Source: JAENVU01 sp038250905
Lineage (GTDB): Bacteria > Actinomycetota > Acidimicrobiia > IMCC26256 > JAENVU01
NCBI GenBank assembly: GCA_038250905.1
Contig: JBBSBV010000012.1
Location: forward strand, 36,484-100,483
Length of the DNA stretch: 64,000 bases
Reading direction: 5' to 3'
Position 1 is the stretch's first letter, and the number at the start of each line of letters is the position of its first letter. Position numbers and translations under genes: made by a program. The notes under the pieces are model-generated. The model had not been told where the DNA came from. It saw only the letters and a program-made list of their open reading frames with translations, and did not search any database. Below are positions 26,046-33,452 of the stretch, piece after piece.

Positions 26046-27553
26046 ACGGCGCCTCGCCGGACGTCGACGCCTTCCGTGCGTTGGCGCGGGAGTACACGGT
26101 GGTCCCGGTCTGGCGGGAGGTCCTGGCCGACCTCGAAACGCCGGTGTCGGCTTTCCTCAAACTCGTCGGTGACGGCGACGGTTTCCTGCTCGAGTCCGTG
26201 GAGCACGGCCAGCACTGGGGCCGGTTCTCCTTCATCGGACGCGATCCCGTGCTCACGTTGATCGCGCACGGCAACACCGTGACTGCGATCGGCGACCTCC
26301 CACCCGACGTGCCCACCGATGCCGGGGCCCTCGCAGCCATGGAGGCCCTGCTCGCGCGGTACCGGGCGCCGCAGTTCGATTCGCTGCCACCGTTCCACGG
26401 GGGCGTCGTCGGCTACCTCGGGTACGACGTCGTGCGCGAGATCGAACGCCTCCCCAACGTGCCCGACGATCCGATCGGCTGGCCCGACGCGGTACTCGCC
26501 CTCACCGGTCACGTCACCGCCTTCGACCACTACCGCCAGCGGTTGTTCCTCATCGAGAACATCTTCATCGCCGACGACATGACCGACGCCGACCTCGACG
26601 CGGCGTACGCCCGTGCTGTGGCTCGGATCGATGCGCTGGTTGCTGATCTGGCCGAGCCGCTCCCGTACACACCGTCGCCGCCACCGGCCGATGCGTTGCA
26701 CGAACTCCCACCGTTCACCAGCTCGATGGCCGAGGGCGACTACTGCCGCGCGGTCGAGGCGGCACGGGAGTACATCTTCGCCGGCGACATCTTCCAGGTG
26801 GTGCTCGCCCAACGGTTCGACCTCGAAGGGACCTACATCCCGTTCGACGTCTACCGGGTGCTACGCCAGGTGAACCCGTCGCCGTACATGTACTTCATCC
26901 GGCACGACGAGGCGACGATCGCCGGGTCGTCACCGGAGCCCATGGTCCAGGTGACCGACGGCCGGGTCGTCAGTCGTCCGATCGCCGGCACCCGGTTCCG
27001 CGGCCGCACCGCGGAACACGATCGCCACATGGCAGCGGAGCTGAGTGAGGATCCGAAGGAGCGGGCCGAGCACGTGATGCTCGTCGACCTCGCCCGGAAC
27101 GACGTCGGCCGCGTGGTCACGTTCGGCACCGAGCAGGTCGACGAACTCATGGTGCTCGAGCGGTACTCGCATGTGATGCACCTCACCTCGCAGGTCTCCG
27201 GCGATCTCGCGCCCGGGCGGTCGGCGGTCGACGTGTTGCGCGCCACGTTCCCCGCCGGCACTGTGAGCGGTGCCCCCAAGGTGCGGGCCATGGAGATCAT
27301 CGACGAGCTCGAACCGGTGAAACGGGGGCCGTACGCAGGGGTCGTCGGCTACCTCGACTTCTCCGGGAACCTCGACACCGCGATCGCGATCCGCACCATG
27401 GTGTGGCGGGGCGACCAGGCGAGCGTCCAGGCCGGGGCCGGGATCGTGGCCGACAGCGACGCCGAACTCGAGAACCTCGAATGTCACAACAAAGCCAAGG
27501 CACTGCTCACGGCGGCCCAAGCGTCGCTCGGGCTGCGAACGGTGCGACCGTGA
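26042..27553 (+). CDS. trpE: Anthranilate synthase component I
   Basis: A 503-residue chorismate-utilising enzyme that makes anthranilate with a TrpG glutaminase partner. The LLES element (GFLLESVEHG) near the N-terminus is part of the tryptophan feedback site. The catalytic half has FAGDIFQVVLAQRF, NPSPYMYFI, SSPEPMV, PIAGTRFRG, LVDLARNDVGRV, FPAGTVSGAPKVRAMEII and the final QAGAGIVADSD. The start is GTG 26042, overlapping the hisI stop. trpG is not adjacent. The stop overlaps the GTG of the ygfZ-like gene. Confidence 0.95.
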   Translation: MNGASPDVDAFRALAREYTVVPVWREVLADLETPVSAFLKLVGDGDGFLLESVEHGQHWGRFSFIGRDPVLTLIAHGNTVTAIGDLPPDVPTDAGALAAMEALLARYRAPQFDSLPPFHGGVVGYLGYDVVREIERLPNVPDDPIGWPDAVLALTGHVTAFDHYRQRLFLIENIFIADDMTDADLDAAYARAVARIDALVADLAEPLPYTPSPPPADALHELPPFTSSMAEGDYCRAVEAAREYIFAGDIFQVVLAQRFDLEGTYIPFDVYRVLRQVNPSPYMYFIRHDEATIAGSSPEPMVQVTDGRVVSRPIAGTRFRGRTAEHDRHMAAELSEDPKERAEHVMLVDLARNDVGRVVTFGTEQVDELMVLERYSHVMHLTSQVSGDLAPGRSAVDVLRATFPAGTVSGAPKVRAMEIIDELEPVKRGPYAGVVGYLDFSGNLDTAIAIRTMVWRGDQASVQAGAGIVADSDAELENLECHNKAKALLTAAQASLGLRTVRP

Positions 27554-28233
27554 CCCGCCGGGACGTCGTCACCGTCTCCGGCGCGGACACGTGGACGTTC
27601 CTGCAGAGTCTCCTGTCGCAGGATCTCGACGGTCTCCCCGAGGGCGAACGCCGCATGACGCTCCTCCTCACGCCGCAGGGCAAGGTCGACGTGCTCGCCG
27701 GCATCACCCGGGTGGGTGACGACGCGGTGCTCGACACCGACCCCGGCTACGCAGACCACCTCGTCGCCTCGCTCACGCGCTTCAAGATCCGGACCAAGGT
27801 CGACTTCGCGGTCGCGGCGGCGCCCGATCTGGACGCGCCAGGGTTCGCGGCCGAGGAGGCCGACCGGATCGCCGCAGGCACGCCGCGTCTCGGCGCCGAC
27901 CTCGACGATTCGGTGATCCCGCAGGAGGCGTTCCTCGAGGTCGATGCGGTGAGTTTCACCAAAGGGTGCTTCATCGGCCAGGAATTGGTGTGCCGTATCG
28001 ACACCCGCGGGCACGTGAACCGCTTCCTGCGTCACATCGTGCCCGAGGACCCGTCGGTCACCCTCTCGGTCGGCGGCGAGATCGTGGTGGGTGAGAAGGT
28101 GGTCGGCGCCGTCACCAGCGCGGCACCGGGCATCGCCCTCGGCTTCGTCCGCCGCGAGGTGGAACCACCCGCACCCGCGACCGTCGACGGTGTCCCAGTG
28201 CGCGTCGAGGCGCTTCCTCGGCCCACCCCCTAA
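27550..28233 (+). CDS. ygfZ: YgfZ/GcvT-like folate-binding protein
   Basis: A 227-residue member of the YgfZ family, tetrahydrofolate-binding proteins that help assemble or repair Fe-S enzymes such as MiaB-type radical SAM proteins. The diagnostic motif K-G-C-F-I-G-Q-E (FTKGCFIGQELVCR) holds the conserved Cys. The N-terminal VTVSGADTWTFLQSLLSQDL matches the aminomethyltransferase-like fold. The GTG start overlaps the trpE stop; ATG 27481 would give a longer N-terminus overlapping trpE by 73 nt. The 3' end is 4 bp from the convergent glucosidase gene. Confidence 0.88.
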   Translation: MTRRDVVTVSGADTWTFLQSLLSQDLDGLPEGERRMTLLLTPQGKVDVLAGITRVGDDAVLDTDPGYADHLVASLTRFKIRTKVDFAVAAAPDLDAPGFAAEEADRIAAGTPRLGADLDDSVIPQEAFLEVDAVSFTKGCFIGQELVCRIDTRGHVNRFLRHIVPEDPSVTLSVGGEIVVGEKVVGAVTSAAPGIALGFVRREVEPPAPATVDGVPVRVEALPRPTP

Positions 28234-28237
28234 CCAC

Positions 28238-29410
28238 TCAGTCCATGGCGTTGGCACGGGCGATCGCGCCGAGCCAGGACGCGCTGGGCTTCGGGGTGCG
28301 CACCTGCGTCGTGCGATCGACCCCGACGAGGCCGAACTGCGGGCCGTAGCCGTGGGCCCACTCGAAGTTGTCGAGGCAGGACCAGTAGAAGTAGCCGCGC
28401 ACGTCGAGACCGTCATCGAGACAGCGACGCAGACCGCCGAGGGCGTCGGTGACGTAACGGATCCGCTGCGTGTCGTCGCTCGTCCCGATGCCGTTCTCGG
28501 TCACGTAGATCGGCGACCCCGTCTTCTCGACCGCGTACCGGATCGCGACCTCGAGCGCGTCGGGCCAGTATTCGTAACCCATCGGCAACTCCTCCACACC
28601 CGGCTCCGAACCGGTCGGGAGTCCGGTGGCGTCGAGCCGGGTCCGGGAGTAGGCCTGTACGCCGACGAAGTCGTCGCCGGCGGCCGCGTCGAGGTGCTGG
28701 CCCTCGTGCATCTGGCGGGTGGTCTCGAGGATGGCCTCCGCGCCGTCCGGGATCCACCAGTCGCCCATCGCGATCGTCGACCCGACGGGGAAGTCACCCG
28801 GGCCGGCCTTGATCACGTCGTAACCCTTGCGGTGCGCGGCCTTGAGGTGCTCGTTCGCGGCGGCGTACTCCCCGAGGTCGCGATGACCCGGCGGAAACGC
28901 GCCCACCACGTGGCCCATCAACGACACGATGTTCGGTTCGTTGATGGTGCACGCCATGCCGATGTCGTCACCCAGCGCGCCGACGGCCACCTCGCAGAAG
29001 CGAGCGAACCGGTCGACGATCGCCGGATCGGTCCAGCCGCCCTCGGTGACCGCCCAACGCGGCGTGGTGAAGTGGTGGAACGTGACCACGGGCGTCATCC
29101 CGTGCTCGCGGGTTGCGACACACATGCGCTGGTAGTGGTCGAGCGCGGCGCGGGAGAACTCGCCCGCTTCGGGTTCGATGCGCGACCACTCGAGCGAGAA
29201 CCGGTACGCACCGAAGCCGAGCTCCTCCAACATCGCGATGTCGGACGGGTACCGCCAGAAGTGATCGCAGGCGTCGCCTGCCGGCTCGACGGTTCCCGAC
29301 CCCGGCGTGTGTTCGAACGCCCACCAGTCGTTGTTCCAAGTACCGCCCTCCACCTGATGAGCCGCGGTCGCGGTGCCCCAGACGAAGCCATCGGGAAACG
29401 AATACGTCAT
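28238..29410 (-). CDS. Glycoside hydrolase family 1 beta-glucosidase
   Basis: A 390-residue TIM-barrel enzyme. The N-terminal signature FPDGFVWGTATAAHQVEGG is the GH1 opener. The acid/base Glu is in CTINEPN and the nucleophile Glu in IYVTENGIG, and YRFSLEWSRIEP is conserved. GH1 enzymes usually exceed 430 residues, so this is a compact member. There is no signal peptide, which suggests action on imported disaccharides or glycosides. The ATG lies 7 nt after a minus-strand TAGGGT box. It separates ygfZ from trpC. Confidence 0.9.
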   Translation of the reverse strand: MTYSFPDGFVWGTATAAHQVEGGTWNNDWWAFEHTPGSGTVEPAGDACDHFWRYPSDIAMLEELGFGAYRFSLEWSRIEPEAGEFSRAALDHYQRMCVATREHGMTPVVTFHHFTTPRWAVTEGGWTDPAIVDRFARFCEVAVGALGDDIGMACTINEPNIVSLMGHVVGAFPPGHRDLGEYAAANEHLKAAHRKGYDVIKAGPGDFPVGSTIAMGDWWIPDGAEAILETTRQMHEGQHLDAAAGDDFVGVQAYSRTRLDATGLPTGSEPGVEELPMGYEYWPDALEVAIRYAVEKTGSPIYVTENGIGTSDDTQRIRYVTDALGGLRRCLDDGLDVRGYFYWSCLDNFEWAHGYGPQFGLVGVDRTTQVRTPKPSASWLGAIARANAMD

Positions 29411-29417
29411 GCGCTCG

Positions 29418-29427
29418 ACCCTAGACT
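29418..29427. promoter_or_regulatory. Bidirectional promoter core between glucosidase and trpC
   Basis: Minus-strand TAGGGT (29423 down to 29418) and plus-strand TAGACT (29422-29427) share the TA at 29422-29423. The start codons are 26 bp apart. Distances to the ATGs are 7 nt (glucosidase) and 9 nt (trpC). Confidence 0.55.
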
Positions 29428-29436
29428 CGCCCCGCC

Positions 29437-30237
29437 ATGACCGTCCTCGATCGCATCCTCGCGACCAAGCGCGACGAAGTCACGATGTTGCGACGACCGC
29501 AGACGCGTGACCTGCTCCGTCGACGCGCCCTCGACGCACCGCCGACGCGCGACTTCACCGCTGCGCTCCGCCGGACCGACGGTCATCCCGGTCTCGTGGC
29601 CGAGATCAAGCGGCGCTCGCCGTCGAAGGGCGACCTTGCAGTCGACCTCGATCCCGCGCGGGTCGCCACCGAGTACGAGTCGGGTGGTGCAACCGCGCTC
29701 AGCGTCCTCACCGATGCGCCGTACTTCGGGGGTTCCATCGCCGACCTCGAGACCGCGCGTGAAGCAGTCGAGATCCCGGTCCTGCGCAAGGACTTCACGA
29801 TCGACGAGATCCAGGTCTACGAGGCGCGCGCGGTGGGGGCCGACGCGATCCTGCTGATCCTCGCCGCGATCTCCGACGACGCGATCGTCCGCGATCTCTC
29901 CGAACTGGCCCACGGACTCGACCTGGCCGTGGTGGTCGAGGCCCACAACGAGGCCGAGGTGATCCGTGGCGTCGCGCTCGGGTGCCCGATCCTCGGGGTG
30001 AACGCACGCGACCTCGGCGACTTCGCGGAGGACCTGGACGGCGCTGCGGCGCTCGTCGGCCAGATTCCGGCCGAGACCGTCACCATCGCCGAGAGTGCGA
30101 TCCGCTCACCCGAGGACGCCGCGCGCATGGCGGCGGCCGGATTCGACGCCTTGCTCGTCGGCGAGGCCCTCGTCCGCAGTGCCGATCCCCGTGCCTTCGC
30201 CGCGTCACTGGTCGCGCCGTGGGTGCAGCCCCGGTGA
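29437..30237 (+). CDS. trpC: Indole-3-glycerol phosphate synthase
   Basis: A 266-residue (beta/alpha)8 enzyme that closes the indole ring in tryptophan synthesis. Family motifs: LVAEIKRRSPSKG with the catalytic Lys, ALSVLTDAPYFGGS, VLRKDFTID with the second Lys, VVVEAHNEAE, LGVNARDL and TIAESAI. It is full length and monofunctional. It starts a trpC-trpF pair; trpF begins 65 nt downstream with its own TANNNT box. Confidence 0.95.
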   Translation: MTVLDRILATKRDEVTMLRRPQTRDLLRRRALDAPPTRDFTAALRRTDGHPGLVAEIKRRSPSKGDLAVDLDPARVATEYESGGATALSVLTDAPYFGGSIADLETAREAVEIPVLRKDFTIDEIQVYEARAVGADAILLILAAISDDAIVRDLSELAHGLDLAVVVEAHNEAEVIRGVALGCPILGVNARDLGDFAEDLDGAAALVGQIPAETVTIAESAIRSPEDAARMAAAGFDALLVGEALVRSADPRAFAASLVAPWVQPR

Positions 30238-30301
30238 CACGGGAGCACGTAGGGGAGATAAGTCCCCGGATGAGGGCGGTCGAGGCGGTACGGTCGCACC
30301 C

Positions 30302-30988
30302 GTGTTCGTGAAGATCTGTGGCATCACGAACGAGGAGGACGCCCTTCTCGCGGTCGCGATGGGTGCCGACGCGCTCGGTTTCAACTTCGCCCCCGGCAGC
30401 CGGCGCCAGGTCCGCCCCGATCAGGCCCGTGAGATCATCCGCCGCCTCCCGAGCGGGACGGTGACGGTCGGTGTCTTCCGGGACGAACGACCGGAGCGCG
30501 TCATCGAGATCGTGAACAGCGTGCGACTCACCGGTGCGCAACTCCACGGGCGTGAGCCGTTGTCCGAGGTGCGGTGGATCCGGCAGCGCTGCACGTTCGT
30601 GATCCAGGCCTTCACGGCGGGCGATCCCAACCTCGCGAGCGCGGCCAACGGACCGGCCGACGTGATCCTGGTCGATTCGCCCGATCCCGGTTCGGGTCGC
30701 CTGTTCGACTGGAAACTCGCGGAAGGTGCGCCGGGTGGGGTCCGCCTCCTCGTCGCCGGCGGACTCAATGCCGACAACGTCGGTGATGCGATCCGTCGTC
30801 TGCGGCCGTGGGGCGTCGACGTCGCAACCGGGGTCGAGTCGTCACCCGGCCGCAAAGACGCCCGCAAGCTCCGGAAGTTCATCCAGGAGGCGCGCTCGGT
30901 GGGTGACGTCGTCGAGGACGACGAACGGCCGCCGGTCATCGCCGACGCCCCGTACAACTGGGAACTCGACGAACTCGACGGTTCCTGA
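30302..30988 (+). CDS. trpF: Phosphoribosylanthranilate isomerase
   Basis: A 228-residue TIM barrel. FVKICGITNEEDALLA carries the catalytic Cys, GFNFAPGSRRQV and VGVFRDE follow, VDSPDPGSGRLFDW contains the catalytic Asp region, and VAGGLNADNV and DVATGVESSPGRKD form the phosphate site. An extra acidic tail of about 25 residues (GDVVEDDERPPVIAD and on) follows the barrel. The start is GTG 30302, 7 nt after TACGGT (30289-30294), suggesting an internal leaderless promoter after trpC. Confidence 0.93.
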   Translation: MFVKICGITNEEDALLAVAMGADALGFNFAPGSRRQVRPDQAREIIRRLPSGTVTVGVFRDERPERVIEIVNSVRLTGAQLHGREPLSEVRWIRQRCTFVIQAFTAGDPNLASAANGPADVILVDSPDPGSGRLFDWKLAEGAPGGVRLLVAGGLNADNVGDAIRRLRPWGVDVATGVESSPGRKDARKLRKFIQEARSVGDVVEDDERPPVIADAPYNWELDELDGS

Positions 30989-31025
30989 CCGGCCGCACCG
31001 GCCGTCATCCCGAGCCGCGGGCAAC

Positions 31026-31058
31026 CAGTGCGGATTGCGCACTGCGGTCTCCTAACAT
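31026..31058 (+). promoter_or_regulatory. trpB promoter with 7-bp inverted repeat
   Basis: CAGTGCG (31026-31032) and CGCACTG (31038-31044) form a perfect inverted repeat with a GATTG loop. TAACAT at 31053-31058 is a -10 candidate, so the repeat covers the -35 region and could be an operator. The -10 overlaps the ATG at 31057, so that ATG cannot be the start if this promoter is used. Confidence 0.45.
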
Positions 31059-31086
31059 GAGCCTTCCTCGACCCACTGGAGCATGC

Positions 31087-32328
31087 ATGTCCGCGCCTCG
31101 CCGCGGTGACGGTGTCACCCTTGGACCCGCCGGATCCGAGCCGATCGGGCTCGGCCGGTTCGGCGAGTTCGGTGGGCGCTTCGTCCCCGAGACCCTGGTT
31201 CCGGCGCTCGAAGAACTCGAAGCCGAGTTCCGCCGCGCCTGGGCATCCGAGGAGTTCCGCACCGAATACGCGACCCTCCTCGCGCAGTATGCCGGTCGCC
31301 CGACCCCGGTCACCGAATGTCACCGCCTGTCCGACCGCCTCGGCGTACGTGTGCTGCTCAAGCGGGAAGATCTCACCCACACCGGTTCGCACAAGATCAA
31401 CAATGTGCTCGGCCAGGCCCTGCTCACCAAGCGGATGGGGAAGCACCGCGTGATCGCCGAGACCGGCGCCGGCCAACACGGCGTGGCGACGGCCACCGCA
31501 TGCGCGCTGTTCGGCCTCGACTGCATCGTGTTCATGGGTGCGGTCGACGTGGAGCGCCAGGCCCTCAACGTGTTCCGGATGCAGCTCCTCGGCGCCGAGG
31601 TCGTCCCGGTCACCTCCGGCAGCGCCACGCTGAAAGATGCGATCAACGATGCGCTGCGGGACTGGGTCGCATCGGTCCAGTCCACGCACTACTGCATCGG
31701 TTCCGTCGTCGGCCCACATCCGTTCCCGTGGATGGTGCGGGAGTTCCAACGCGTGGTCGGCGACGAAGCCCGAGAGCAGTCACGCGAAATGCTCGGCGGT
31801 CACGACCCCGACTTCGTGGTGGCGTGTGTCGGCGGCGGATCGAATGCCATGGGCACCTTCGCCGGGTTCGTCGACACCGACGCGACGCTGGTCGGCGTGG
31901 AGGCCGGCGGACTCGGGATCGAGACCGGCCACCACGGTGCGTCGGTGAGCCGCGGGGTTCCCGGGGCACTCCACGGTGCGCGCTCGCTGTACCTCCAGGA
32001 CGAGGACGGCCAGATTCTCGAGGCCCACTCCATCAGCGCGGGGCTCGATTACCCGGGTGTCGGACCCGAGCACGCCGCGCTCGCGGCCAACGGTCGCGCC
32101 GAGTACCACTCCGCAACCGACGTGGAGGCCCTCGAAGGGTTTCAACTCCTGTCCAAGGTGGAGGGCATCGTCCCGGCCCTCGAACCCGCACACGCGATCG
32201 GGTGGCTCATGCGCGAGGCCGGCCGGCGGATCCCTTCGGGTTCCACGGTGCTGCTCACGCTGTCGGGCCGCGGTGACAAGGACGCGATGCAGGTCGCGGA
32301 GATGCTCGCGGGCGAGGCGCTCGCATGA
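31087..32328 (+). CDS. trpB: Tryptophan synthase beta subunit
   Basis: A 413-residue PLP enzyme that condenses indole with serine. The PLP lysine is K103 in HTGSHKINNVLGQ. GRFGEFGGRFVPETL, ETGAGQHGVATAT, CVGGGSNAMG and GLDYPGVGPEH are TrpB1 signatures. ATG 31087 is chosen over 31057 because GGAG lies about 6 nt upstream and the TAACAT box overlaps the earlier ATG. The stop overlaps the trpA ATG. It forms the alpha2beta2 complex with TrpA. Confidence 0.96.
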   Translation: MSAPRRGDGVTLGPAGSEPIGLGRFGEFGGRFVPETLVPALEELEAEFRRAWASEEFRTEYATLLAQYAGRPTPVTECHRLSDRLGVRVLLKREDLTHTGSHKINNVLGQALLTKRMGKHRVIAETGAGQHGVATATACALFGLDCIVFMGAVDVERQALNVFRMQLLGAEVVPVTSGSATLKDAINDALRDWVASVQSTHYCIGSVVGPHPFPWMVREFQRVVGDEAREQSREMLGGHDPDFVVACVGGGSNAMGTFAGFVDTDATLVGVEAGGLGIETGHHGASVSRGVPGALHGARSLYLQDEDGQILEAHSISAGLDYPGVGPEHAALAANGRAEYHSATDVEALEGFQLLSKVEGIVPALEPAHAIGWLMREAGRRIPSGSTVLLTLSGRGDKDAMQVAEMLAGEALA

Positions 32329-33098
32329 ACCTCGAGTCGACCCTGCGCGCGGCCCGGGACTCCGGCCGCAAGCTCCTGGTGCCCTACGTGACCGGCGGGC
32401 TCGGACGAGGCTGGCTCGACGTCGTACGCGCGGTGGCCGATGCCGGCGCCGATGCCATCGAGATCGGCATACCCTTCTCCGATCCGGTCATGGACGGCCG
32501 GACCATCCAGGAGGCCTCGCAACGGGCGCTCGACATCGGCGCGACGCCGAGGAGCATCATCGACGAACTCACCGACCTCGACGCCGGGGTCCCCCTCGCG
32601 GTGATGACCTATTACAACCCGGTCCACCACATGGGCCACCAACGATTCGCACAGCGGCTCCGCGAAGCCGGCATCGATGCGGCCATCGTCCCCGATCTCC
32701 CCCTCGACGAACTCAACGGTTGGGCCGACGCAGCAGACGACGCCGACGTGGAGACGATCCTGCTCGCGGCCCCGACGACGTCGGACGAGCGCCTCGCCGC
32801 CATCTGCGAACGAAGCCGTGGCTTCGTCTACGGCGTTGCCCTCATGGGCATCACCGGTGAGCGCGTCGAACTCGCGGTCGAAGCCGCCGAGATGGGAGAG
32901 CGGCTGAAGGCGGTCACCGACCTGCCGGTCCTGCTCGGTCTCGGCATCTCCACCCCCGAACACGCCCGCACGGCCGCGGCGAGCGCCGACGGGGTGATCG
33001 TCGGGAGCGCACTGGTCCGACGGCTGCTGGAAGGTGGGGGCCCCGAAGGCGCCGCCGAGTTCGTCGGTCAACTCCGCAAGGGACTGGATGATTCATGA
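32325..33098 (+). CDS. trpA: Tryptophan synthase alpha subunit
   Basis: A 257-residue TIM barrel that cleaves indole-3-glycerol phosphate and channels indole to TrpB. LLVPYVTGGLGRGW, the catalytic Glu/Asp segments in EIGIPFSDPVMDGRTIQEAS, VMTYYNPVHHMG, VPDLPLDE and FVYGVALMGITG are all present; the last is slightly divergent from the usual VSxxGxTG. LGLGISTPEHA closes the phosphate site. ATGA overlap with trpB and with the next small gene. Confidence 0.95.
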   Translation: MNLESTLRAARDSGRKLLVPYVTGGLGRGWLDVVRAVADAGADAIEIGIPFSDPVMDGRTIQEASQRALDIGATPRSIIDELTDLDAGVPLAVMTYYNPVHHMGHQRFAQRLREAGIDAAIVPDLPLDELNGWADAADDADVETILLAAPTTSDERLAAICERSRGFVYGVALMGITGERVELAVEAAEMGERLKAVTDLPVLLGLGISTPEHARTAAASADGVIVGSALVRRLLEGGGPEGAAEFVGQLRKGLDDS

Positions 33099-33421
33099 GT
33101 ATGAAGCGGGAGTTCTCGGACGACTGCGACCTGTGTGAGGCGGCACGGATCACCGAGTGGTTCCACGAGGACGACGTGTGCTGGATCGCCGAGTGCGAGA
33201 TCTGCTCGGTGCCGATGGTCGTCTGGCGGTCCCACGGGATCGAACCGTCGGCCACCGAACTCGCCCACATGCACGACCGACTCGGCGACGTGGTGACGAC
33301 GCACTTCGAGTTCGACCACTACGTCGACGACAACATGCGCAACATCCCCGACCACTACCACGCTCACGCCCGACCCAGGGGCGGCTTCTTCGGCCACGGC
33401 CTGCGCCGGAAGACGACCTGA
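33095..33421 (+). CDS. Small HIT-like protein with Cys pairs
   Basis: A 108-residue protein, not confidently named. Near the C-terminus DHYHAHARP contains H-Y-H-A-H, the H-x-H-x-H pattern of histidine-triad nucleotide hydrolases. C-D-L-C near the N-terminus and C-E-I-C about 24 residues later could bind zinc, as in many HIT proteins. The segment CSVPMVVWRSHG fits the HIT core strand. It lacks the full length (family about 110-150 residues) and the usual G-Q-x-V before the triad. The ATGA overlap with trpA means it is translated with the trp genes. A 12-bp-stem hairpin follows the stop. Confidence 0.7.
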   Translation: MSMKREFSDDCDLCEAARITEWFHEDDVCWIAECEICSVPMVVWRSHGIEPSATELAHMHDRLGDVVTTHFEFDHYVDDNMRNIPDHYHAHARPRGGFFGHGLRRKTT

Positions 33422-33449
33422 TTGCTCGTTCGCTCGCGCGAACGAGCAA
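33422..33449. terminator. Perfect 12-bp-stem hairpin between convergent genes
   Basis: Left arm TTGCTCGTTCGC, loop TCGC, right arm GCGAACGAGCAA; all 12 bp pair. It fills 28 of the 31 bp between the HIT-like stop and the DUF1501 stop, so it can serve both strands. There is no T-tract on either side. Confidence 0.75.
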
Positions 33450-33452
33450 GCG

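Noticed and set aside
31057..31086. ATG 31057 as the trpB start
   Set aside because: It overlaps the likely -10 box TAACAT, and ATG 31087 has a better ribosome site and matches TrpB homology.
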